64,000 nucleotides of DNA, from NCBI RefSeq assembly GCF_019059575.1, contig NW_024881538.1, forward strand, positions 806,001 through 870,000, given 5' to 3'. The notes under the pieces were generated by a model. That model saw nothing but the letters and a program-made list of their open reading frames with translations. It did not search any database and was not told where the DNA came from. Positions 45,018 to 57,400 of this stretch are shown piece after piece; position 1 is the stretch's first letter, and the number at the start of each line of letters is the position of its first letter. The position numbers and the translations under genes are program-made. Source of the stretch: Amphibalanus amphitrite (lineage: Eukaryota; Arthropoda; Thecostraca; Balanomorpha; Balanidae).

Positions 45018-47629
45018 CATGGGCGCCGCCACCGGGGGGGACGGGGGGGACGCGTCCCCCCACTCTCAGAATGGAAGGGGGACGTCCCCCCCAAACTCAT
45101 TACGGAGCGAGCGAAGCGAGCGTAGTCTTTCGTAGGTTAACGGAAATTTCTGAGTATGCCGTGGTCACGCTTTTGCTAGGCGCGACCGGTCAAGTGGTCT
45201 CAGCAACCACTTGACCGATTTACATGCGGTAATTTTTGTAGGGTAGCACTAGATTCATTCCTTCTAACGAGCATCGGACTATTCCCGATGCATGTGAGTG
45301 ACCCCATATGCACGTGCCACGTGAAAAACGAAGAGGTGTCAGTTTTGTAACAATTTCAATATCTCGGCAACTACTGGGCCGATTGCGCTGAAAGTTGGCA
45401 TGTAGGTATTGGTATACCCACTAGGCAATGCATATCCATCGTTAGGGACCGGTTAGAAGGGTGCAGTGCACAAGTTAGTTGTAGGTATCCCCTCGCAATT
45501 TCGCACGTGCAAGGCCCACCCCACCCTCTCGCTCGCTCGCTCCGTTGGTCGCCCAAAAAGGCGTTTTACTGGTTGTTACCCTACTCGAAATTTGATTAGG
45601 CCCTTCGGTCCAATGAGACCATTTCAGAGCTGCAAGTATGAAAGAATTAGTGGGAGACATTGGTCGGGGCAGCCACCCCAGTGAGCCACTTGGGATGAAC
45701 CCGACCAATTGAACAGGCAGCCCAGCCCACTGGCACTCACTGCACCCGGCAAAGGACTATAGCTCCAGTGGAGCCATTCCCGCATGGGATAGAGTTGCCC
45801 GTCCAGCCCGGAGCAGGGGGTTGCGGCATGGAGGAGAAGGATTTGACTGTCCTGAGGATGGAAGAGATGGAACGGCCGGTGCCGAATCTGAGAGGGTCCA
45901 GGAGGTTTAGATACTCAGTATATGGGGTGTGGGCCTACATGCATTGGTCTGACCCCTGCCACCTCGGCCAACAAAACCTCCAGCTCTTATCCGACCTGTC
46001 ACCGCGGAACTGCCGATTTTTGATATCGTGATCAACGTGTGTCGTATAACACGACTGGCCGAACACGGGCCTAATATATTTTGTCTAACCAGCCAAGAAC
46101 ATGACTTTACACCAATCCAACCTTGAAGTCAAAATCCGAACATTTTCGAAGACTTCAACTCCGACTCTGGCCAAAACTGGCCAAAACAGTCAACTCCGAC
46201 TGATTCCGACTCCGACCCCACACTTCTGCAGTCACGCTACACTAAATTTCCAGCTTCTAAGAAATAAGCTATACGGTTGACAGGACCACAAAACTTTGAG
46301 GCGACTTGACTACTTGACTTGGTTTTCCTGACCTAAGGTTTTCTGGTATCAAGCTTGTTACACGGGCTGCAAAATTCGTATTTTGGAGCAGTTTTGCCTA
46401 ATGTTTTTGCAAATTTTCGCGGCGCTTCGCGCCGATTCGTGCATAACCCTAAAAGAGAGATTTGTGACTATACAACGCCCCCTCCCCCCACGCGGGTATG
46501 CAATATGCATCACCTATGCAATATGCATTATCGATGATATTAGTGGCATACATCAGCAATTATACCGTGATAGAACACGAGGCTTTGCCGTGTCAAACTG
46601 AATCGGACATCTGAGGCCTCTTGCACCAAACTACCTAGCTAGGTAAAATCGAAAAACCGGTTTCAGAATAAGCTAATCTAACGGTGGTAAATTTGTTTGC
46701 AATAGCCCAATACATAATCCTACATGTGCTTGCTAAATTTTGCACGCAAATTGTTACATTTGAGACTTGGACTGGGTATAGGATGCAAAATAATCCAAGA
46801 ATTGGTGCAAGAGGATTTTGGTGCAAGAGGCCTCAGATGTGTGTAATGTGTATAATTCGGTAGGTACTCTGTGGGAATGCGGTCTATAGCCATTACTTTA
46901 AGGAAATACCTTAACACATGGGTGTCCATTTCCGCCAAGTCGGGGGTGCCCGAGCTCTCCAAATTCCCCGCCGGCTCGGCCGGTTTGGCTTTGGAGCCTC
47001 AACAGACCGCGCGGGTCAAGGTCACCGCTAGGGCGGCGGCGGATTTGCTGCGCTCGGGCACCCCCAACTCGGTAGAAATCGACACCTATGTACCTAAACT
47101 ACTTTCCTCAAACCAGTTGTTTTGTCACAGTTCTATGAGTTTTTAAACTTAAAATGGTCAGGAAATAATGAATATTTGCAAAAGGATTTTTTTTTACATC
47201 ACTATTTTCCATCTTTCGTAGAGGCTACTTACCTATGTATTGCAGCGGAAGCTCATTACGCGTTGACCAAGCATAGTACGTAGTTCAAACCAGCTGAATA
47301 CTGATTGGCTAGCATTTTTCCGTAAGGGAATGGATTCCTCGGTAAGAGAATGACAAAGTGTAATCTATGGGAATAACTTCAGTCTTCAAACCTAAAATCG
47401 ATGCCGATATATTTGGCTAGGGTGATCGTTGGGCCTTAAAAGCTCCTGATTTGTTCTCGTCTCAGCTCAAGCTACAACACTGTTACTTCAGTTCAAACCC
47501 TATGTTAAAAGTGGCATATTTGCTTTAAACGTTGAATGCATCCGAAAGGCCACGGTAAGAATGTCTACTTTTGGGTTTTCAGTGGGTCAGTCCGTCCCCC
47601 CCAGTCAAAAATCCGTGGCGGCGCCCCTG
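45018..47629. mobile_element. Non-autonomous hAT element, 2.6 kb
   Basis: Ends CATGGGCGCCGCCAC and the complement of CAGGGGCGCCGCCAC, with an exact 8-bp duplication CCTATATA at 45010-45017 and 47630-47637. It contains a smaller MITE (46607-46840), a GC-rich hairpin at about 46919-47090, and near 47505-47530 one end of the AGGAAAAGGG-type TTAA family. No transposase. Confidence 0.8.
46607..46840. mobile_element. MITE inside the 2.6-kb hAT
   Basis: About 230 bp with inverted termini ACATCTGAGGCCTCTTGCAC and an AT-rich centre. No target-site duplication could be fixed. Non-coding. Confidence 0.65.
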
Positions 47630-47637
47630 CCTATATA

Positions 47638-48277
47638 AATAAACCCTCGAACCCCTAATACTGATACCAATTTGGTAACCGTCCCATTTTGTCTTTGGCT
47701 TATGGCTTGCAGCTACAAGCATTTTTGTTTGAAAAGAAATCTGACAACATATCAATTGTCAATTGTCCAGTATCTGACTCAAAGATTGCCATTGCATTCT
47801 TTGTTGATTTTTATGTTCTAGTTAAGGCCTATGAGCTGAAAACAGGCATGTTTTTAAATTCAAAACTTTTTGACTAGAAACTAGAAAGGGCAATATCATT
47901 AATTCAAAAGTTACATAGCAATTAGTAGGCCTATTCCTCATAACAGCATTCACAATAATAACTTGTGATTCAAATGATACAACAAGGCATTGGCCAGAGG
48001 GCCATTCACTGGCCCTGTGTGGGGTCGGACCGCACACAGCCTCCAAGCTCCAACCACTGCGTCCCTACGTCAGCCTTCCGTCACCGCACACAGCGACCGC
48101 TGTGGCCGGTCGGGACCTCACACAGCCGTGCTGTCAGAACTGCCTACCCATCCCCTACCCCCACGCCTGCTGCACACACCGCACGCAGCAGGGTGCGGTG
48201 CCCGTGAACACCCCCAGGGCACTGCTCTGAGGTCTTACTCATTCACTTATTAACTTCATTTCTATTTTCTTACTTCA
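47638..48277. other. Region upstream of WDSUB1
   Basis: AT-rich, then a GC-richer block at 48000-48240 with CACAC motifs that may contain the promoter and a 5' UTR exon of WDSUB1. I cannot fix a transcription start or donor. Confidence 0.3.
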
Positions 48278-48321
48278 GCAGAAGCAAGCTGATGCTGAGT
48301 TGAGCTACACTGAGGCAAACA

Positions 48322-48419
48322 ATGGGTGCAAACAGTGCAGATACAGTGCTCTCTGGGCACACCAACGATGTCAACAGCTGTGACTGCTCTGCCAGCGGTC
48401 TGATCGTCACAGGCTCCAG
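48322..48419 (+). CDS. WDSUB1: WDSUB1 exon 1 (start codon)
   Basis: ATG at 48322 starts MGANSADTVLSGHTNDVNSC, the first WD repeat. Donor AG/GTGAAA. The family start is similar (human LADHGDDVNCC). Confidence 0.85.
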
Positions 48420-51400
48420 GTGAAAGAAATGTGTATGCTGGACTCTGCATGCAGTTTAACTGGGTGACCTGGCTGGTGGGATGTGTTGTGCTATTGAACC
48501 TGCCATGCTCCACTGGGCTTTGGTAAAAGTTGGTTAAAGGGCTGGCTGAGGCCTAGCAGCTAGTATTGCTATGATATTATTCATGAGTTTTCTTTACTAA
48601 ATATGTGAATTGAAGCATGGCTGACGCAGGGAATTGCTCATGGAAATGATTGTCATAAATAATCAGACTGTTCCTTTGTATAACTCTAATCTACGTTGAT
48701 TCCAAAATTTCAGGTGAACCAGGTTTGACCTGCCAGGCCAACCTGCTCTAATCTCAATTTGTCCTGTACAGCAGCGAGTGTAGATATAAAGAGTAAAATG
48801 TTAATGTGTAATTGTGTAGTGATTGGATGATATTCTGCGCCCAAAATTTTGCTCCTAGTGCACTCAATACAGATTTTGTTTTGACATCTGCTCCAGACCA
48901 TTCCTGTAGGAGTTATCAGCCCAAAGGAAAATGTGCTGCTCTTACCACTGATTGGGTCAGCAGACTTGTCACTGATCTCACTGACACTCTTGCAAGGCTA
49001 CTGAGGCAGGCTCATGACTGCAGCCATAACCGCTGTGTTTACATGTGTGCTACAGTGCACCCTAGTATAACCTCTGTCTGTGTGTCCCGCTGTGACCGGC
49101 AGTGATAAGACGGTGCGGGTGTGGTCGCGCCAGACGGCCGACCCCGCCGGTGCCGACCGGGACCAGTGGCAGGAGCTGGCCTACTCGCCGCTCACCTTCC
49201 ATCTGTACACCGTGCACTGCGTGCGCTTCTCGCCGAACGGCGCCAGCTTCGCCTCGTGCTCCACAGACGGCACTGCCGTAATCTGGAACGCTAAGGTGTG
49301 TAGCAGGCACCGAACTTAGGCGCTTCAAATATAGTCATAATCGCCCTAAACAAAGCCTGTAATTTCTTGTCATTGAGTCTTGTGACATCTCAGGCTGTGT
49401 TTGATTATTGATATTCGTCCAATTGCTGGCTTGGGCCAGGGCGTCTACCATCTAACGACCTAATAATTGAGCTAGGTATGGTGGCGGAATAGGCGTGTAA
49501 CTTGTCACCAGAGGTATCGCTGTGACCACTGCCAGTGACTGAGGTGACCGGCCGATGACGCCCCCCCCCCCCTGCCCTTCGCCGCAGACGGGGGTGACGG
49601 TGCACACGCTGCGTCACCCCTCCCAGTCGCCGCTGCGCGCCTGCTGTTTCTCTGTGGACGGAGCCCTGGTGGCCACCGGAGGGGATGACGGCGACGTCTG
49701 CGTCTGGAGCGCCGAACAGGCCGACCGGCCGCTGCTGTGAGTGACTCACGACACAGCCAAGTGACATTGCACACGAACGACGTAATGATAAGTTATTTTT
49801 CTGATCTTCCGAGATGCAAAAGATTTCTGATGAAGATGGAATCGTCAATATTTTATAAAGCAGTTCATTGCTGTGCATTTTTACAAGTACATTTAAAACT
49901 GTTTCAAGCGAGCACATCATGAGAATATCAGTTGCCCGCAATTCGTTCAACCTGGGTTCTAGTCTAGACCTGCTCAACTTCGTACCGCTAGCGTGGCAAG
50001 AGACATTTCTTGACTTAACCTTCGCCCCAGTGGGGGGGGGGGCATATGTTACCCTCCTGTCGCGTTTTTCGCGTGTGAATAAAAAACCGCGGCGCGTAGC
50101 GCCGCGCCGCTTGGGGTAGCTTTTGGTACATCAATTTTGGACAATGTGTGAAATTTTTGACCCCAGGTCATGTCAGGTCAGGTCACCAGGTCAAGTTAAC
50201 TGACCAAGCCTTAAAAAAGTTTGCAATCATGTCCAGCCTGCAGTGTTTGTCAGAAAGGTTTTAAACTTGGTGGATTGCATGCTGTTATGGGAGCCTACAA
50301 TTTGTATATCTCGGATTTTTTATATCCGTGACCTAAGGTCAGGTCAGTGGCATGACCTTTCCATTACAAGTCAATGGAGAAAAATGAAAATGCCTCTAGA
50401 TCCGTGTGTACGCATAGGAACAGTCCAAATATTTCAGAATCACAATGATTTAGTCCACTCGTGATGACCAAGGTGTCATTTTTGCTGATAGCCTCTAGAA
50501 AGGTCATCCGAGGTCATTTGAGGCTACAAACAGTTTTTTGCCAATAACTCGCGATTGGAAAGAGATAGAACGCTGGGGATGGTCTCATTGTGTTTGTCTT
50601 GTTGAGACGCATCGACTGATATGCAACATGGCCTTTTCCGGTCAGGTCATGACCTTGACCTGAGGTCAAATTTTTAAGTTGACCTTTCAAGGTCAAATTA
50701 TAGTTCATTCGACGCGTCTCGCTGAGGGGAACACGATTCTGGCAATAGAAATGTCGTGGCTTTTTGTAGTCGAAAGTTATTGTCGAAAAACACTTTTCGT
50801 AAAAACAGCTATTTTTGGAGTTTTTGCCCTCTGGAGGCTAAACCGTTGACCTGAGGACAATATTGATAATGACCTTTTCAAAAGAAGAGTTCAAAAGCTC
50901 TCGATTGCTTTTCCATGCGTTTTTCTAGCTACCACAGTTCCTGAGATAGCGGCATGTTTTCTGAAAAATATAATGACAATTGGCAAATTTTGACCTTTGA
51001 TGACCTCTGGTGACCCCAATATTGCTCTAAGGTGAAAAATGACCGAAATACTTTCAAACGTACGTATTGAGAGCTATCAACTGCTTTTTACCGCGTCTTT
51101 CTAGCCCTCTTAGTTTTTGAGTTAGAGGTGGGTGGTAACATATGCCCCCCCTCACTAGGGCGAAGTTGGCCGAGACCGCCACTGGGGCGCGGGTTCCGGT
51201 AAAATGTCATTGTTCCGTTTTGATTCACTGTTCGGCCATGCCCATCGCGAAATGGCACCAGTCAGCGTACCACGTCGTGTACGATGAGCTGACATTTCCG
51301 TGACCTCTGATCGGCAGCACGCTGCACGGTCACGAGGAGTCGGTGTCGTGTCTGTCGTTCGGCGGCCCGGCCGGTCTGCTGGTCTCCGGCTGTCTGGGCG

Positions 51401-54400
51401 GAGAGCTGCGTCTTTGGCGACCCCGCTCGGGGCGCACCATGCCGCTGGCCCTGCAGCAGACGGCGCACGACCTGGGTGTTACCTGCTGCCACCTGCGACC
51501 GGCCGACAGCGGTACGTACCCGCCGGGGACTGTTTGACGGGCGGGGTGTGTCAGTCCGGCACAGCCTTTTCTTCGCGTCATTGTAACCGGTGCTCTACAT
51601 CTTGTGTTCCGTTTTTGCTCATCGTATTTCCTGACATGACGGTATAATCAACCAAAAAGGCTGACCACTCAGCTTTTTGCGACCGTACGGCGTACACACA
51701 GGCGGATATCTTCCCGTTTCCTCTTGTTCAGACGGCGGTGATAGCCTTCTACAACTGTTATACATGTGAAGAGTCTCTTAACATTCCCCCCGTCACACTA
51801 ACACAGATGGCGGCGGCGGCGATCTGCTGGCCAGCGGCGGCAACGACTGCGTGGTGCGTGTGTGGACGGTCTCGGCCGAGGAGGGCGGCCTGCGGCCGCT
51901 GACCGAGCTGACCGCTCACACCGGGGTGGTGATGGACGTCCACTTTTCGCCGTCGGGCCGGCAGCTGGCCTCGGCCGGCGGCGACAAGACTGTGCGACTC
52001 TGGGATACGGTGAGCGACTGATACGGCGGCGTGACGTGGTGGATCGTCTGTCGTGGCCAATAATGCCGGATATTCGATGACGTAGGCAACGTAGCAATTA
52101 GGGAAACTAAAGTGGTGTCGGTTACGTGATTAATCCCGTATTCTTATATCAAAAGGTGTTGCCTTTCTCTTCTCGGTTTGCCAGTGCTCTGTGTCAGCCT
52201 GTATTCTGACTTGTTTTGAAGGCGATCAATCCATATCGTGTCGCTCATACCGTTAGAATCCGGATAGACTGTGGCCCAGAATGCACCGAACGACCAACGT
52301 TGGATTTATTGGGGGTGTCGCTCGTTTGTGTTTGGCTTATCCCACCCTAACTGTCTGCTCGATCCAGCACTGACCATCTGATCACACTCTTACCGTCTTC
52401 TTCTCCTCGCTCTGACTTCCCGCCGTCCGTCGCTCTCCCAGGAGAGCTGGACGCTGCTGCGAACCCTGCACGGCCACTCGCGGTACGTCACGTGCTGCTG
52501 CTTCTCCGGCGACGGACGTCTGCTCATCTCGGGCTCTAACGACCGATCCGTGCTGCTGCGGCCGGTGGGAGAGCCGGAGCAGGCCGGGGCGGGCCTGGCG
52601 CCAAGCGCCCCGCCGCGCCCCGCGCCCACTCAGGTACGGTGCGGCCCACTGGCTCCCGAGGGCGCGGGCACAGTGGGAAACAGTGACATTGTGGACTGGT
52701 GCAGGTAGAGTGACTTTTCCGTTCTTAGTCGGGTCTGAGTTGATCTGTGACCGTGCAGTTGTTTCGTTCTTTGTCGGGTCTCCGGGTGAAGCTCTGTTAT
52801 TCGGTTCCCGGCCAGGTTTCTCCGAGTGGAGTTGTGACGCTGCGTATCCATTTCCCATATCTCCAATGGAGCTTTGACCTTGCGCATCCGTTCCCCAGGT
52901 CTCCCAGTGAACCGGTGCCTGTATATCCGTTTCACACGTCCCCGACTGGATCCATGACATTGTTGATCCGTTCCCCCAGCTCTCCCAATGGGCCTGTGAC
53001 CCTATGTGTCCATTCCCAGGTGTCTGAGTGGACGTGCGACCAGGTGGGCGGCTGGCTGCGCTCCCTCGGTCTGGCCCAGTACGCCGACGCGTTCGCCGCC
53101 CGCTCTGTGGACGGTGCCCGGCTGCTGGAGCTCACCGAACAGGCCATGGAAGACGAGCTCGGCGTCGGTGAGTCATAATGACAGCTGTGAAAGTGGAGTT
53201 GACATGATTTAAATCACATTCCTTGTCGCAAGTTACGATACCACTTACCAGACTCTGTAGTATTGGTACGGGTAACGGTTACCCAGGTCATACTCAACCA
53301 AAACGGGTTTCTGTTTTTATATGCGGGCACCGTTTCGGCACTTTAATGTGTAGTTGTGGCATTGTCAGCACCGAGTACTGCCACCCCTATGTCTTCGGAC
53401 CGAATTCGTTCTGTTGGGTTATGTATTGTTATGCATTGGCTGTGTTATGCGTTGCGTGGCTGGGGTGAGGCGTCCCTCTCGGCGCGCTGCTGGGTGCGCC
53501 TCTGCGGGCCGCCTCCCGCTGGGAGCGCCGCTGCCACCGGCGGCGCGGGGTCACGGCCGCAGCCGGGGGCGGCGGTCATTCTGGACCTGGGGCTCGCCAC
53601 GCGTGCTGCTGCTGCTGCTGCCGTTGTGATACCCGACCTAATACACCACAAATGGAGACGCTGCCTTTCGACCTAACATTGGCGCGGTCAAGGTAAGCTC
53701 ATTTACGCTCCCTACTTTTGAGTTATGCTTGTTTAAACAATAACCGTTTTAGCAGCTCTTATGCTATCGATTTACGATAGATGAGCTCTTAGCCTACGAC
53801 CTGAAATTTGGAAAAGGTGCAGTCGTTCTCGACCCAGATTTTGCTGATTTCAGGTCGATTATGTTAGGCAAATATTAAATCACGCTGAGGCACTGGCAGC
53901 GCCTACAGCTCATAAAGCACAGATAGCGTGGTCGTTTAAGACACGATTTTCAAATTATCTGGTTTTGTCATTGCAAAACGTATCGTTGGGCGATACGATC
54001 ATAGGGCTATATAGCGTTGTCGTTGCACGACACGATTTTCAAATTACCCGTTGGTCATTGCATACCGTATCGTTGGACGATACGATCATATTTATTAGTC
54101 GTCGATCATACACCGCCCAAAATGGCGAGTGAACTGTACTTAAAAATTCACAGCACAACAAAATTTAGCGGTCGCAAGGAGGAAAATTGGGAAACGTGGA
54201 TTTCCCGTTTTGAGACGCGTTTTGGCGACTTGGAGGGGGCAAAACTAGCAGCTGCCCTGCTCGACTTGCTGGATGGTGCTGCTTTGGACATTTGCGGGAA
54301 CTTGGACAAAAGAGCCAGGAGCGACTACAGGGAACTTAAGGGGGTCCTACAAGAGAAATTCGGATCTAGTTGCGACACGCGACGGGCTCGGGCTCAGTTG

Positions 54401-57400
54401 CGTCTTATCCGTCAACTGCCTGAAGAGAATATAGAGTTATTCGCGGATCGCGTCCGAGAACTTACAAATCTGGCACACCCGGGGTTATCCAGAGAACAGG
54501 TGGATCATATAGCGCTAGATCACTTCCTGTGTGGTCTGAGCGATCTTAAGCTTCAAGAGAAGCTGCACAATGACCACACTGTGCTGTCGCTTCAAAAAGC
54601 GGAGGAAGTTGTCCAGAGACTTTGGGAAAAGGACCTCACTCTCGCCGTTATGCGGGCGTCCGCCGGTCATGACACGGCTGTGGCAATTTCGTCTGAAGAA
54701 GCGCAATCTATCGAGGGTGGACAGGCACCAGATATTCTGACCATTCTTGGAGAACTCCGGAGTGAGTTGAATGAAATGAAAGTCCAGCTGACCGAGCACC
54801 GCAAACCGACCGGCAGTAGACGAGGCGTTTGTTACCTGTGTGGCGATACCGCCCACTTCAAACGTGATTGTCCGCAGTTTTCAAACCGACATAAACGGAC
54901 AGCACGAGCCGCTACCCCGAGGGCAAAACTGAGCGCGATTCCGCCCGGTATTCCCTGCCAGGGTTGTGGACGGTACGGGCACGCGCTACCCGAATGCTGG
55001 AGAACGCCAGTCGCAGCAGGGGGCATCGCTCCCTCGAGCCCCGCACGCGACATATCTGGCGCTGTGGAGAATACTCCGGCAATGCCGGGGCAAGAACCAA
55101 ACACCAAGCGCGCTTCTGTCATCAAAATCGAAGTCGAAGGGCGCAGCGTATGGGCCCTGGTTGATTCTGGAGCCGACGCATCAATGATCGGACAAGAATT
55201 CGCCCAGACGGTCGTACCGAAACACTCGTCCCGCAGAGGGCATTTTGGAGCAATAACTCAGGCGGGTGGGCAGAGAATACAGGTCACTACACAGGCAGAA
55301 GTGTCATTCTCCATACAGGCTTTGCAATTCATCCAGCCTATGCTGGTAATTCCAGGTCTGATTTACCAAGTCGTTCTCGGCCGAGACTTCTGCTGCCAGC
55401 ACAAAACAGTGCTAGACGACAAGGCAGGGGTCTTCAGGGTCGGCAGCCTGGAGATTCCACTCCCGACATACGCAGAGCTACGACCCCAGCGCGCCAGGGT
55501 GCTAACATGCTCGCCTGTTACAATACCGGCAAAGTCTCAGACGCTCGTTCAGGTCGACGTCGAGATTCCAGACGGTGGTGTCAAAGTCACCAAGGAAGTC
55601 AATTGGCAAGGGGTGCTCGAGCCACAGCCCGTGGGGAACGAGCAAGAATGGAGAATCCCTCGCGTGGTCACCGCGGTGACGAGCGAGGCCAAGGTCCCGG
55701 TTCAAATCGCAAACATCGGGAGTGAGGCAATTACGATCCCTCCAGGTACAGAGATAGGACTTTTGTACTCAATCCAGGAGAATGGGAGAGGTATTTACGA
55801 CATTCCAGACACATCGGTTGCTTCAGCCGCAGTCGACGAGGGGACGATCGATGAACTCATGAAGGAGCTCAAACTGGAGTCAGCGGTGCTCTCAAAAACG
55901 GGAAAGGCTTCATTAAGGCAGCTAGTGATGGAGTTCAGTGATGTTTTTAGCAAAGGCGAAGCAGACATCGGAAAAACGACTCTCCTTGAACATCAGATCA
56001 GAACTGGCGATGCACCGCCAGTACGTCAACGGCCACGACGAATCCCAGTAAAGCTGAGAGAGGAGGTGGAACGACAAAAAGAAAAGATGCTTGAAGAAGG
56101 GATCATCGAAGAAAGTTCCAGCCCTTGGTGCTCACCAATTGTCCTGGCGAAAAAGAAAGACGGCAGTTTCAGGTTCTGCATCGATCTCCGAGCAGTGAAC
56201 TCCGTCACACAAAGCTTGCCAGTTCCCTTGCCGAGGGTGGACGAGAGCCTCGACAGCCTCGCCGAAGCAAAATTTTTCTCAACTCTCGACATGGCGTCAG
56301 GTTACTGGCAGGTTGACGTCGCCGAGAAGGACAGGGAGAAGACTGCTTTCAGCACAGGAAAAGGTCTCCACCACTTCCGAGCGATGCCGTTCGGCCTGAA
56401 GAACGCAGGAGCGACGTTCCAGCGGCTGATGGAGCTGGTGCTGGCTGGAATGGACTCCAAGAGCTGCCTCGTCTATATCGACGACATAATCGTGTTTGGA
56501 GAGAGCGAACGAGAACATCTAAAGAACCTGGAGGAAGTATTTCAAAGGATAAGAGCAGCAGGAATGAAGCTAAAGCCAAGGAAGTGCTGCTTGGCTCGAG
56601 ACGAGGTGGTGTTCCTCGGACACAAGGTGGGAAGGAGAGGCGTCGAACCAGACCCAGCCAACATAGAGAAGGTGCGCAATTGGACTAGACCGCGAAAAGC
56701 AGAAGATCTAAAGAGCTTCCTGGGACTGGCAGGATACTACTCCAGGTTCGTTCCAAACTATTCCGACCTGGTGCGTCCAATCCGAGAAGCCGCAGAAAAG
56801 AAAGGTGACCTCGAGTGGACTGACGAGCTCAGAGAAAGCTTCGATAACATCAAGGCACAGCTGACGTCTCCTCCAATCCTAACCCTGCCGACATTTAAAG
56901 GGGAGTTCAGGCTCGCAACTGACGCCTCAAACACTGCGGTGGGAGCTGTTCTCACAGAGATGGTCGATGACGAAGAGAGAGTCGTCGCGTATGCCAGCAA
57001 AGTGCTAAACAAAAGCGAACGACGATGGCCAGCGTACGACAAAGAGCTGTGGGCGATCGTGTGGGCCATCAGACATTTTCGTCACTACCTCGCGGCCACT
57101 AAATTCACTATCACGTCCGACCACAAACCCCTAAAAAACATCCCGAAATCCATCAACGTTGACGGCGATGCCACTGGGAGGAGAGGTCGATGGGCCGTTG
57201 AGCTCAGCACGTACGACTTCGTCGTTGAGTACCGAAAGGGTAGTGACAACGGCAATGCCGATGCTCTGTCGAGGCCTGTCACCGACTTCACCGATCCAGC
57301 AGTTGATGCAGGAGTCAGCGAGCTCTTAACGGCCAACCACAAAGCCCCTCGGGAAGAAATTACCCTCGGGAAGCTAGAGCTGGAACAGGATCTGGACCCC

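Noticed and set aside
45840-46040. Possible exon in the open frame at 45768-46031
   Set aside because: It lies within a hAT element, has no recognisable domain and lacks convincing splice or start context.
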